NCBI RefSeq assembly: GCF_003584015.1
Contig: NZ_QXFM01000020.1
Location: forward strand, 1 to 64,000
From: Aurantiacibacter xanthus
GTDB lineage: Bacteria > Pseudomonadota > Alphaproteobacteria > Sphingomonadales > Sphingomonadaceae
Length of the DNA stretch: 64,000 nucleotides
Reading direction: 5' to 3'
The position numbers and the translations under genes were made by a program. Below the pieces are notes generated by a model that was given only the letters and a program-made list of their open reading frames with translations, was not told the origin of the DNA and ran no database searches. Below, one piece after another: positions 8,511 to 16,479 of this stretch (its first letter is position 1; every line of letters starts with the position of its first letter).

Positions 8511-8547
8511 TTTGGTATTATATCGTTTTTCAAATTATCATACCAAA
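8511..8547. promoter_or_regulatory. Inverted-repeat operator before the PL6 operon
   Basis: Immediately after the regulator's stop, TTTGGTATTATA (8511-8522) faces TATCATACCAAA (8536-8547), an 11-of-12 match in inverted orientation with 13 bases between. The surrounding AT-rich stretch up to 8618 should hold the promoter of the PL6-PL17-KdgF-MFS genes. The half-site matches that before the receptor gene. Confidence 0.5.
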
Positions 8548-8618
8548 GTGATTGACACTTTGATCGCCCCTCGGCTAGCCCATGCTCTGCGAACATGGCC
8601 AAAGGCCGGGAGAGGACT

Positions 8619-10895
8619 ATGCTCAGGATATGCCTGCTAGCGGCCGTAACGCTATTGCCTGCCACCCCGGCCTGGGCAGAGCACTACTACGTCCGCAACC
8701 AGGGCGAGTACGCACAGGCGCTTCGCGGCGTTGAAGCTGGCGATGTTATCATCCTAGCCAATGGCGAGTGGCGGGATGTCAATCTCGTCATCACCGGCCA
8801 GGGGCGCGAAGATGCGCCGATCACCCTGATCTCGGAGGAGCCGGGCAAGGTTGTCCTCACCGGGCAGTCGAGCCTGCGGATCGGCGGGGAGTACATCCTC
8901 GTGACCGGTCTTGTGTTCAAGGACGGATACAGCCCGCGCAGCGAGGTCATCTCGTTCCGGCGCAACCGGGACGATCAGGCCCGCAATTCCCGCGTGACCG
9001 AAGTGGTCATCGACGGCTTCAGCAAGCCCGGCCGCGATGACACCGACATCTGGGTGGGCCTCTATGGATCGAACAACCGGTTCGATCACTCCTTTCTTGC
9101 CGGCAAGACCAACAAGGGCGTCACCCTCGCCGTTCGTCTCGACACCGAGGAGAGCCGCGAAAACGGCCACCGCATCGATCACAACTACTTCGGCCCGCGT
9201 CCGCCTCTGGGCTCCAACGGTGGCGAGACTGTGCGGATCGGCACCAGCACCTATGCGATGTTCAATTCGAACACGCTGGTGGAGAACAACGTCTTCGACC
9301 GCTGCGATGGCGAGGTCGAGATCATCTCGTCGAAATCGGGCGGCAATATCTATCGCGGCAATGTGTTCCTGCAATCGCAGGGCACGCTCACACTCCGCCA
9401 CGGCGACAACAATCTGGTCGAGCGCAACATCTTCCTCGGCGGCGGCAAGGAGAACACCGGCGGCATCCGTGTCATCAATCGCGGGCAGACCGTGCGCGAC
9501 AACTACCTCGAAGGCCTGCGCGGAACCGGCTTTGCGAGCGCCCTGACGGTGATGAACGGCGTGCCCGATTCCCCGATCAACCGCTATGTGCAGGTCGAGC
9601 GGGCGAGCATCACCAACAACACGATCGTCGACAGCGCCCGGATCACGCTGGGCGCGGGTGCCGACGAGGAGCGCTCTGCGCCGCCCATCGCCAGCACCTT
9701 CGCGCGCAACCTGCTGGGCGGGATCGAAGGCAAGGCGTTCATCGCGGTCGATGCGGATATCTCGGGCATCGCCATGGCGGACAATCTCGTGGTCGCGGGC
9801 GAGATCGGCGCCGCACTGCCGGATTTGCAGCGCGCCACCCCTCAGGCCGACCGCGCCGCAAACGGCCTGCTCTATCCGCTCGACCCCGCGCTGGCGCAGA
9901 TCGGCGCGCCGCGCGATCTCTCGCCGGTCAGGCTCGATGAGGTCGGCCCTGCCTGGTACGCAAAGCCCTCCGCCGATGTCGCCTTCGGTTCATCGGGACG
10001 CGTGATCGCGGTGACGAGCGAACCCGATGCCCTGGCCGATGCGGCGGATGCGGCTGGCACCGGCGACATCCTCACCCTCACGGCTGGCGAGTATCTTGCC
10101 AACCGGCCCGTTGCGCTGGACAAGGTGCTGACCATTCGGGGTGTACCGGCAAATGAAGGCGAAAGCGTGATCCGGTTTACCGGCCCGACGCTGATCGAGC
10201 TGCGCGAGGGCGGCAACCTCCAGCTGGAAGACCTCGTGATCGACGGCAGCCTTGCGCCTGCGACGGCGGGCAATGCCGTGATCCGCACCGCAGCCGAGCC
10301 GATCCAGTCGAACATGCGCGTGGACATGGACCGCGTGAACGTGCGCAATCTCGACAGCGCCGAGGCGTTCAACGTGCTCACGCTGGGCGAAAGCACCCAC
10401 GCCGACCGCGTGGCGATCCACGACAGCGCCTTCGCCGGGATCACCGGCACTGTCGTTTCCGCAGCAGCGGAGACCGGCGATGTCGGCTGGTACAACGTTG
10501 AGCATCTCGAAATCTCGGGGAGCAGCTTTGCGCAGGTCGGCGGCCCGATTGCCGACATCTATCGCGGCGGGCGCGATGAAAGCACCTTCGGGCCTTCCGT
10601 GGCGATCACCGACAATACCCTGTCCGACGTGGGTCTCGCTGGGGGTCGCGCCGGGAGCCGCGAGCAAGCCGCCTCCATCCGCCTGCACGGCGTGCAGACC
10701 GCGCAGATCGCGCGCAACACCTTTACCGCCAGCGCCCCGCTGATGATCGCACACACCGCCGGCACGCCCGACAGCGCCGTGATCGGCAACACCTTTTCCG
10801 CCACGCCCCGGCCGCTCTACGCCGAACTGGTTTTCAACGGACAGCCCCGCGTGCGGGAGCGTGACAACACATTCGCCGAGGGGAATGCGAAATGA
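8619..10895 (+). CDS. Polysaccharide lyase family 6 alginate lyase
   Basis: 758 residues from the ATG at 8619, chosen for GGGAG at 8608-8612; the upstream in-frame ATG at 8595 would spoil the signal peptide. Residues 1-20 are a Sec signal (AWA|E). The N-terminal half is a chondroitinase-B-like right-handed beta-helix: the family's catalytic Lys and Arg fall at Lys239 (ISSKSGGN) and Arg260 (TLRHGDNN), with acidic calcium ligands just before. A second beta-helix domain begins near residue 450 (SSGRVIAV), so the protein resembles the two-domain PL6 enzymes such as AlyGC, many of which release products from chain ends and favour guluronate. It acts in the periplasm or at the surface. Its stop overlaps the PL17 start as ATGA. 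Confidence 0.92.
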   Translation: MLRICLLAAVTLLPATPAWAEHYYVRNQGEYAQALRGVEAGDVIILANGEWRDVNLVITGQGREDAPITLISEEPGKVVLTGQSSLRIGGEYILVTGLVFKDGYSPRSEVISFRRNRDDQARNSRVTEVVIDGFSKPGRDDTDIWVGLYGSNNRFDHSFLAGKTNKGVTLAVRLDTEESRENGHRIDHNYFGPRPPLGSNGGETVRIGTSTYAMFNSNTLVENNVFDRCDGEVEIISSKSGGNIYRGNVFLQSQGTLTLRHGDNNLVERNIFLGGGKENTGGIRVINRGQTVRDNYLEGLRGTGFASALTVMNGVPDSPINRYVQVERASITNNTIVDSARITLGAGADEERSAPPIASTFARNLLGGIEGKAFIAVDADISGIAMADNLVVAGEIGAALPDLQRATPQADRAANGLLYPLDPALAQIGAPRDLSPVRLDEVGPAWYAKPSADVAFGSSGRVIAVTSEPDALADAADAAGTGDILTLTAGEYLANRPVALDKVLTIRGVPANEGESVIRFTGPTLIELREGGNLQLEDLVIDGSLAPATAGNAVIRTAAEPIQSNMRVDMDRVNVRNLDSAEAFNVLTLGESTHADRVAIHDSAFAGITGTVVSAAAETGDVGWYNVEHLEISGSSFAQVGGPIADIYRGGRDESTFGPSVAITDNTLSDVGLAGGRAGSREQAASIRLHGVQTAQIARNTFTASAPLMIAHTAGTPDSAVIGNTFSATPRPLYAELVFNGQPRVRERDNTFAEGNAK

Positions 10896-13069
10896 TCAGG
10901 CGCGCGCTCATCGTATCGCTGGCGCTGGCGGGCTGTGCCCCGGTGCACGCCCGGCAGGCCCCTGCCTCGCTGCCCCCGGCCCTGCCAGCCGCCGACCTGC
11001 CCCCGCTGTTCGCGGCAGAGGTGGAGGATGCGCGCAGCTTCGTTGACGCGATGATGGAACGCGGCGTCGTCGTTCCGGTCCCCAGGGATCCGGGCGGCGG
11101 CTACACCCACGAACAGCACAAGCGCAATTACAAGGCGATCTACCTCGGCGGCCAGCTCTACCGCGTGACCGGCCAGCAGGCCTATGCCGACTATGTCCGC
11201 GACCTGCTGCTCGCCTATGCCGAGCTCTATCCGACACTTGGCGATCATCCGGCCAGAGCCAACCAGAACCCCGGCCGCCTGTTCTGGCAGGTGCTCAACG
11301 ATGCGGTCTGGCTCGTCCATTCGGTGCAGGGCTATGGCGATATCCGCGATACGCTGAGCGAGGCCGACCGCCAGCTGATCGACGATCAGGTTTTCCGCCG
11401 CGCGGCGCAGTTCCTGTCGGTGGATTCGCAGGCGACGTTCGACCGCATTCACAATCACGCCACCTGGGCGGCGGCGGGCGTGGGCATGACCGGCTACCTG
11501 CTCGGCGACGACGATCTGGTCGAACGCGCGCTGATGGGCTCGGACAAGAGCGGCACCACCGGGTTCCTGCGTCAGACCGAGCTGCTGTTCTCGCCCGACG
11601 GCTATTACACCGAGGGACCGTACTACCAGCGTTATGCCCTGATGCCGTTCATGGTGTTTGCCGATGTCATCGCCAAACACGACCCTGATCGCCACATCTT
11701 CCAGTGGCGCGACGGCATCCTGCTGAAGGCCCTGCAAACGACGATCCAGCTGACCTACGACGGCTATTTCTTTCCGTTCAACGATGCCCTGCGCGACAAG
11801 AGCCTCAACACCGACGAGCTCTACCACGGCGTCGCCATCGCCTATGCGGAAACGGAAGATTCGGGCCTGCTCGACATCGCGCGCTCGCAAGGCCGCACCA
11901 TTCTCACCGACGATGGCCTGAAGCTCGCGCGCGATCTGGCCGCGGGCAAGGCGCGGCCTTTCCCGTTCCGCTCGCTGCTGCTCTCCGACGGGCCGGAAGG
12001 CGATCAGGGCGCGGTGGCGATCCTGCGCCATGGCGAGGGCGACGGGCATATGGCGCTGGTCGCCAAGAACACCTCGCAAGGCATGGGCCACGGCCATTTC
12101 GACAAGCTGAGCTGGCAGCTTTACGACAACGGCCACGAGATCGTGCGCGACTATGGTGCGGCGCGCTTCCTCAATATCGTCGCCAAGGAAGGCGGGCGCT
12201 ATCTGCCCGAGAATGAGAGCTGGGCCAAGCAGACCATCGCCCACAACGCGCTCGTCATCAACGGCGAGAGCCATTTCGGCGGCGACCAGAAGCTGGCCGA
12301 TCTCCACGCCCCGCAGCAGCTCTATTACGACGCGGGGGCCGACCTCCAGATCAGCACCGCGACCATCGACAGCGCCTATCCCGAACATGGCGTGACCATG
12401 ACCCGCTCGCTGGCCCTGCTTGATGTGGCCGGTCTCGATGCGCCGGTGGTGATCGACCTGCTCAATGCCTCGGGCAACGGCTCGCTCACCTACGACCTGC
12501 CGCTGCACTATACCGGGCAGATCATGGAGACCGGCTTTCCGGTCAGCCGCAACCTTGCCGAACGGCCCGTGCTGGGCGAGGCCAACGGCTACCAGCACAT
12601 CTGGGTCGATGGCACGGCAACGCCCACTGCCGACAACGCCTTCATGACCTGGATTCTCGGCGGGCGGTTCTACACCTACCGGTTCGTGCCGCAGGACAGC
12701 CTGAGCGTGATCCTCGGCGAAAGCGGGGCGAACGACCCCCACTTCAACCTGCGCCGCGAACCGATGATCATTCAGCGCAAGAGCGGCGGCACCGCGGCAA
12801 GCTTCGTCAGCGTGCTGGAATCGCACGGCCTTTACGACGGGGCCGCGGAAGAGACCGTCGGCAGCCGCAGCCAGATCGCATCGTTGCGGCATGAAACGCG
12901 CGACGGCTACGACTTCGTAATCGTGGAGACGACAAGCGGCACCCGGACCGCCCTCGCCCTCTCCTACGACCGCGATCCCACCAAGACACACAATGCGAAG
13001 ATCGACGGCACCGATGTGCGCTGGACGGGCTTTGCGGCGCGCATTGCGCTCGATGGAGAGAACGACTGA
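10892..13069 (+). CDS. Polysaccharide lyase family 17 oligoalginate lyase (lipoprotein)
   Basis: 725 residues, start overlapping the PL6 stop by four bases. Residues 1-15 end in lipobox LAGC, so it is probably membrane-anchored. The N-terminal alginate-lyase (alpha/alpha toroid) domain carries Asn188-His189 (RIHNHATW) and Tyr245 in EGPYYQRYA, matching the Asn/His/Tyr catalytic set of Alg17c. The C-terminal heparinase II/III-like beta-sandwich contains GMGHGHFDKLSW and HNALVINGESHFGG, with the His that completes the site. PL17 enzymes cut oligoalginates from the end and release unsaturated uronate monomers that turn into DEH. Length is normal for the family. It provides the monomers handled by the next three genes. 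Confidence 0.94.
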   Translation: MIRRALIVSLALAGCAPVHARQAPASLPPALPAADLPPLFAAEVEDARSFVDAMMERGVVVPVPRDPGGGYTHEQHKRNYKAIYLGGQLYRVTGQQAYADYVRDLLLAYAELYPTLGDHPARANQNPGRLFWQVLNDAVWLVHSVQGYGDIRDTLSEADRQLIDDQVFRRAAQFLSVDSQATFDRIHNHATWAAAGVGMTGYLLGDDDLVERALMGSDKSGTTGFLRQTELLFSPDGYYTEGPYYQRYALMPFMVFADVIAKHDPDRHIFQWRDGILLKALQTTIQLTYDGYFFPFNDALRDKSLNTDELYHGVAIAYAETEDSGLLDIARSQGRTILTDDGLKLARDLAAGKARPFPFRSLLLSDGPEGDQGAVAILRHGEGDGHMALVAKNTSQGMGHGHFDKLSWQLYDNGHEIVRDYGAARFLNIVAKEGGRYLPENESWAKQTIAHNALVINGESHFGGDQKLADLHAPQQLYYDAGADLQISTATIDSAYPEHGVTMTRSLALLDVAGLDAPVVIDLLNASGNGSLTYDLPLHYTGQIMETGFPVSRNLAERPVLGEANGYQHIWVDGTATPTADNAFMTWILGGRFYTYRFVPQDSLSVILGESGANDPHFNLRREPMIIQRKSGGTAASFVSVLESHGLYDGAAEETVGSRSQIASLRHETRDGYDFVIVETTSGTRTALALSYDRDPTKTHNAKIDGTDVRWTGFAARIALDGEND

Positions 13070-13070
13070 T

Positions 13071-13433
13071 ATGGGCACGCCAGTTACCGACCAGAGCCAG
13101 GCCTTCGTGTTCGCCGATGCGGTGGAGAAAGAGGAGCTTGGCGGCGGCGTTTCGCGCCAGATCCTCGGCTATGGCCCCGATCTGATGATCGTGCGCGTGT
13201 GGTTCGCCGAGGGCTCGGTGGGGCCGGTCCACGCGCATCCGCACAGTCAGGCGAGCTATGTCGAAAGCGGCCGCTTCGAAGTGTTCGTCGACGGCGAAAA
13301 GCGCGAGCTGGGCGCGGGCGACAGTTTCTACATCGCGCCGCATCTCGATCACGGCGCCGTGTGCCTCGAAGCGGGCGTGCTCATCGATACCTTCAGCCCG
13401 GTGCGCAAAGACTTCCTTGGCAAGGAGGGCTGA
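13071..13433 (+). CDS. kdgF: KdgF-like cupin, opens unsaturated uronate to ketone form
   Basis: 120 residues from the ATG at 13071, directly after the PL17 stop, with GGAGAG at 13055-13060. It is a single-domain cupin: HAHPHSQ supplies His54, His56 and Gln60, and LDHG supplies His94, the metal-binding set seen in KdgF. KdgF proteins speed the conversion of 4,5-unsaturated mannuronate, guluronate or galacturonate monomers to the linear ketonised sugar, which is DEH in alginate breakdown. Its place between the monomer-forming lyase and the transporter fits this role. There is no signal peptide, so if the lyase works in the periplasm the cupin acts after import. Confidence 0.88.
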   Translation: MGTPVTDQSQAFVFADAVEKEELGGGVSRQILGYGPDLMIVRVWFAEGSVGPVHAHPHSQASYVESGRFEVFVDGEKRELGAGDSFYIAPHLDHGAVCLEAGVLIDTFSPVRKDFLGKEG

Positions 13434-13436
13434 GCG

Positions 13437-14711
13437 ATGAAGGCGGGCAAGCTGCGCTACTGGATCGTGGGCCTCGTCGCCATCGCGACGATCATCAACT
13501 ACATCGACCGCGGCGCGCTCGCGGTGTTCTGGCCGGAGATTTCGCAGGAGCTTGGTCTGACCAAGGCCGACTATGCGATCATCATCAACATCTTCACCTT
13601 CGCCTACGCCTTCGGGCAGACGATCTTCGGCAAGATCTTCGACTGGATCGGCGTGCGGCTGGGCTTCGTGCTCTCGATCGTGGTCTGGTCGGCGGCGACG
13701 ATCCTGCACGCGCTGGCCACCCAGATGGCGAGCTTTGCGATCTTTCGCGGCCTGCTGGGCGTGGCCGAAGCCGGCAACTGGCCGGGCGCGACCAAGGCCA
13801 ATGCCGAGTGGTTTCCGATCAACGAGCGGGCGCTCGCGCAGGGCATTTTCAACTCCGGCGCGGCCATCGGCGGGATCGTCTCCGCGCCCGTGGTGGGCCT
13901 GCTGTTCGTGTTTCTCGGCTCGTGGCAGGCGACCTTCATCGCCATCGGCGCGCTCGGCTTCCTGTGGCTGATCCCCTGGCTGATCGTCTACAAGTCCGGC
14001 CCGGACAAACACCCATGGATCTCGGAGGAAGAGCGCCAGTTCATCCTCACCGGCCAGCGCAACAAGGATGTCGACGAGGTCGCCGACTATGCCCCCGGCT
14101 CGGGCGAGATCCTGTCGCGCAAGGAAAGCTGGGGCGTCATTATGGCCTCGTTCTTCCTCGACCCGATCTGGTGGCTGTTCGTCGGCTGGCTGCCCCTCTA
14201 CCTGTTCGAAACCTACGGTTTCGGGGTTGAGGAAATCGCCACCTACGCAGGCATTCCCTATGTCGGGGCGATGTTCGGCGCCTGGTTTGGCGGATTGCTG
14301 GCACAGAACCGGATCAAGGCCGGCTGGACGGTCAATCGCACCCGCAAGTCGGTGATTGCGCTGGGCGGTGTGATCATGCTGGTCTCGCTGCTGGCGACCA
14401 CGCAGGCGGCCACGCCCCTGCTCGCGGTGCTGCTGATGGCGGCGATCCTGTTCGGCTTCCAGACCGCGGTCGGCAATATCCAGACCCTGCCCAGCGACTT
14501 CTACAGCGGCAAATCGGTCGGCACCCTGTCGGGCTATGCCGGAACGGCGGCCAAGCTGGCGGTCGTCGGGCTCAACTTCCTCATCCCGGTCATCACCGTG
14601 AATTCCTACGCCCCGGCCTTCATCGTCGGTGCCGGCCTCGCGATTCTGACCGTGCTCTCGGTGCTCGTTCTGTGCCCCGAAATCAAACCCCTCAAGCCCA
14701 AAGCCGCATAA
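13437..14711 (+). CDS. MFS permease, hexuronate/DEH transporter (anion:cation symporter family)
   Basis: 424 residues with about 12 hydrophobic membrane segments, starting three bases after the cupin stop. The N-terminus INYIDRGALAVFWPEI and the loop FGKIFDWIGVR after the second segment are characteristic of the ExuT/glucarate-type anion:cation symporters, as is GVAEAGNWPGATKANAEWFP in segments 4-5. The substrate is probably the unsaturated uronate or DEH made by the periplasmic lyases, moved across the inner membrane with protons. Sphingomonas strain A1 uses an ABC importer for alginate instead; here the permease implies that most depolymerisation happens outside the cytoplasm. Confidence 0.9.
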   Translation: MKAGKLRYWIVGLVAIATIINYIDRGALAVFWPEISQELGLTKADYAIIINIFTFAYAFGQTIFGKIFDWIGVRLGFVLSIVVWSAATILHALATQMASFAIFRGLLGVAEAGNWPGATKANAEWFPINERALAQGIFNSGAAIGGIVSAPVVGLLFVFLGSWQATFIAIGALGFLWLIPWLIVYKSGPDKHPWISEEERQFILTGQRNKDVDEVADYAPGSGEILSRKESWGVIMASFFLDPIWWLFVGWLPLYLFETYGFGVEEIATYAGIPYVGAMFGAWFGGLLAQNRIKAGWTVNRTRKSVIALGGVIMLVSLLATTQAATPLLAVLLMAAILFGFQTAVGNIQTLPSDFYSGKSVGTLSGYAGTAAKLAVVGLNFLIPVITVNSYAPAFIVGAGLAILTVLSVLVLCPEIKPLKPKAA

Positions 14712-14746
14712 CGCGGCCAACCCTCGAAAGAACGAAAGACAAGATC

Positions 14747-15502
14747 ATGAAACTCACAGGCAAGACCGCAATCGTCACCGGAGGCAGTCGCGATATCGGA
14801 CGCGCTATTTCGGTCAAGCTGGCCAGCGAAGGCGCCAATGTCGTCGTCAACTGGTTCGATAACGAGAGCGACGCCGATGCCACGCTGGCCCTGATCGAGG
14901 CAGCCGGCGGCGGCAAGGCGATCAAGGTGCATGGCGATATGACCAAGGGTGCCTCGGCGCAGGCACTGGTCGATGCCGCGCGCGAAGCCTTCGGCGGCGA
15001 AATCCACATCCTCGCCAATGTCGTTGGCGGTCTGGTCGCACGCAAAACACTCGACGCAATGGACGAGGATTTCTTCAACTTCCTCATGCAGCTCAACATG
15101 ACCTCGACCTTCCTCGCCACCAAGGCCGCCGTGCCGCACATGCCCGCTGGCGCGTCGATCGTGAACTTCGCTTCGCTCGCCGGGCGTGACGGCGGCGGTC
15201 CGGGTGCCAGCGCCTATGCCACCTCCAAGGGTGCGGTGATGACCTGGACCCGCGCGATGGCCAAGGAACTGGGCCCCAAGGGCATTCGCGTGAACGCGCT
15301 GTGCCCCGGCATGATCGCAACCAGGTTCCACGACGACTTCACCAAGGACGAAGCCCGCAAGTACGTCGCCAACGCCACCGCACTGCGGCGCGAGGGGCTG
15401 GCCGAGGAATGCGCCGACACCGTCGCCTATCTCGCCTCCGACGAAGCCTCGTTCCTCACCGGCGTCAATCTCGACATCAACGGGGGTCTCGCGTTCTCCT
15501 GA
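14747..15502 (+). CDS. SDR-family DEH reductase (DEH to KDG)
   Basis: 251 residues from the ATG at 14747; the frame is open farther upstream but that part overlaps the permease. A classical short-chain dehydrogenase: TGGSRDIG at 11-18 binds NAD(P)H, and Ser143, Tyr157 and Lys161 (SAYATSK) form the active site. The usual NNAG is NVVG at 91-94, a mild deviation. SDR enzymes such as A1-R reduce 4-deoxy-L-erythro-5-hexoseulose uronate to 2-keto-3-deoxygluconate in alginate users. Between transporter and KDG kinase this is the natural assignment. Cofactor preference cannot be fixed here, although Asn35-Trp36 after the second strand lacks the basic residues of strict NADPH enzymes. Confidence 0.87.
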   Translation: MKLTGKTAIVTGGSRDIGRAISVKLASEGANVVVNWFDNESDADATLALIEAAGGGKAIKVHGDMTKGASAQALVDAAREAFGGEIHILANVVGGLVARKTLDAMDEDFFNFLMQLNMTSTFLATKAAVPHMPAGASIVNFASLAGRDGGGPGASAYATSKGAVMTWTRAMAKELGPKGIRVNALCPGMIATRFHDDFTKDEARKYVANATALRREGLAEECADTVAYLASDEASFLTGVNLDINGGLAFS

Positions 15503-15530
15503 TCGCGAAGATCTGCAACAACAGGCTGCA

Positions 15531-16418
15531 ATGAAAACCTTTATCTTCGGCGAAGCGATGCTGGAGTATCATAGCCATGGCGGAGCCGGTCTCCGCTATG
15601 GCGGCGATACGCTCAACACCGCGATCCATCTCGCACGGGCCGGGCTCGACGTGGCTTACGTTACGGCGATAGGCAGCGATCCCATCAGTGATGCGCTCGT
15701 TGCCGCCTGGGCTGCCGAAGGGATCGATACCCGCCACGTGTTGCGCCACCCGCAGCGCAACCCTGGCATCTACGCAATCCACGTCGATGCCCACGGCGAG
15801 CGCAGCTTTCTCTACTGGCGCGATCGCAGCGCCGCGCGGAAAATGTTCGAGCTGCCGGGGATCGATGCAGCATTGGCTGAGGCCGCGCCAGCGAAGCTGG
15901 TTTACTTCAGCCATATTTCGCTGGCGGTCATCTCGCCGGAAGGTCGAGAGCAGTTGCTGGGGCTTTCGGAGAAGCGCAAGGCCGATGGCCGCGCTGTCGC
16001 TTACGACAGCAACTATCGCCCCGCCCTCTGGCCGGACCAGCACGCCGCCCGCGCCCTGTCGGAGCGGGCCATGGCAGCAGCGACAATCGGGCTACCCACC
16101 AACAGCGACGAGCGCGAGCTGTGGCAGACCAGCGAAGACGAACTGGAGATCGCCAGACGATGGCTTGCGTTCGGTCAGGATATGGTCGCGGTGAAAGCGG
16201 CCGAGCGTGGCTGCGTGCTGGGCACGGCCGATGAGGCCCCGCGCCTGATCCTGGCCCAGCCCGCCGAAGTGATCGATTCGAGCGGCGCTGGCGATGCCTT
16301 CAATGCGGGTTTCCTGGGCGGCTGGCTTGGCGGGCAACCTTGGGTCGATTGCGTCGAGGCGGGGCAGGCATTGGCGCGCAAGACGCTCTCGCATCAGGGC
16401 GCGATCAAGCTCGGGTAA
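15531..16418 (+). CDS. kdgK: 2-keto-3-deoxygluconate kinase (PfkB family)
   Basis: 295 residues. PfkB features: N-terminal GEAMLEYH with a GGDTLN substrate-binding segment, and the C-terminal DSSGAGDAFNAG with catalytic base Asp255 and anion hole. KdgK phosphorylates KDG to KDPG with ATP; KDPG aldolase (Eda) then yields pyruvate and glyceraldehyde 3-phosphate. No aldolase gene is found in this window, so the shared Entner-Doudoroff copy elsewhere must serve. It is the last gene of the plus-strand run and is 28 bases from the reductase gene. Confidence 0.9.
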   Translation: MKTFIFGEAMLEYHSHGGAGLRYGGDTLNTAIHLARAGLDVAYVTAIGSDPISDALVAAWAAEGIDTRHVLRHPQRNPGIYAIHVDAHGERSFLYWRDRSAARKMFELPGIDAALAEAAPAKLVYFSHISLAVISPEGREQLLGLSEKRKADGRAVAYDSNYRPALWPDQHAARALSERAMAAATIGLPTNSDERELWQTSEDELEIARRWLAFGQDMVAVKAAERGCVLGTADEAPRLILAQPAEVIDSSGAGDAFNAGFLGGWLGGQPWVDCVEAGQALARKTLSHQGAIKLG

Positions 16419-16479
16419 CGGCAGCGTTGCCCCCGGTCACGCTGGCGCGGCGGGTAGTGTTCCCGCGCGGCAGCGAGAC

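Noticed and set aside
10817-13078. 753-codon frame opposite PL17
   Set aside because: Antisense shadow of a gene with conserved catalytic residues.
12807-14720. 637-codon open frame opposite PL17, cupin and MFS genes
   Set aside because: It spans three real genes in tight operon order and has shadow-frame composition.
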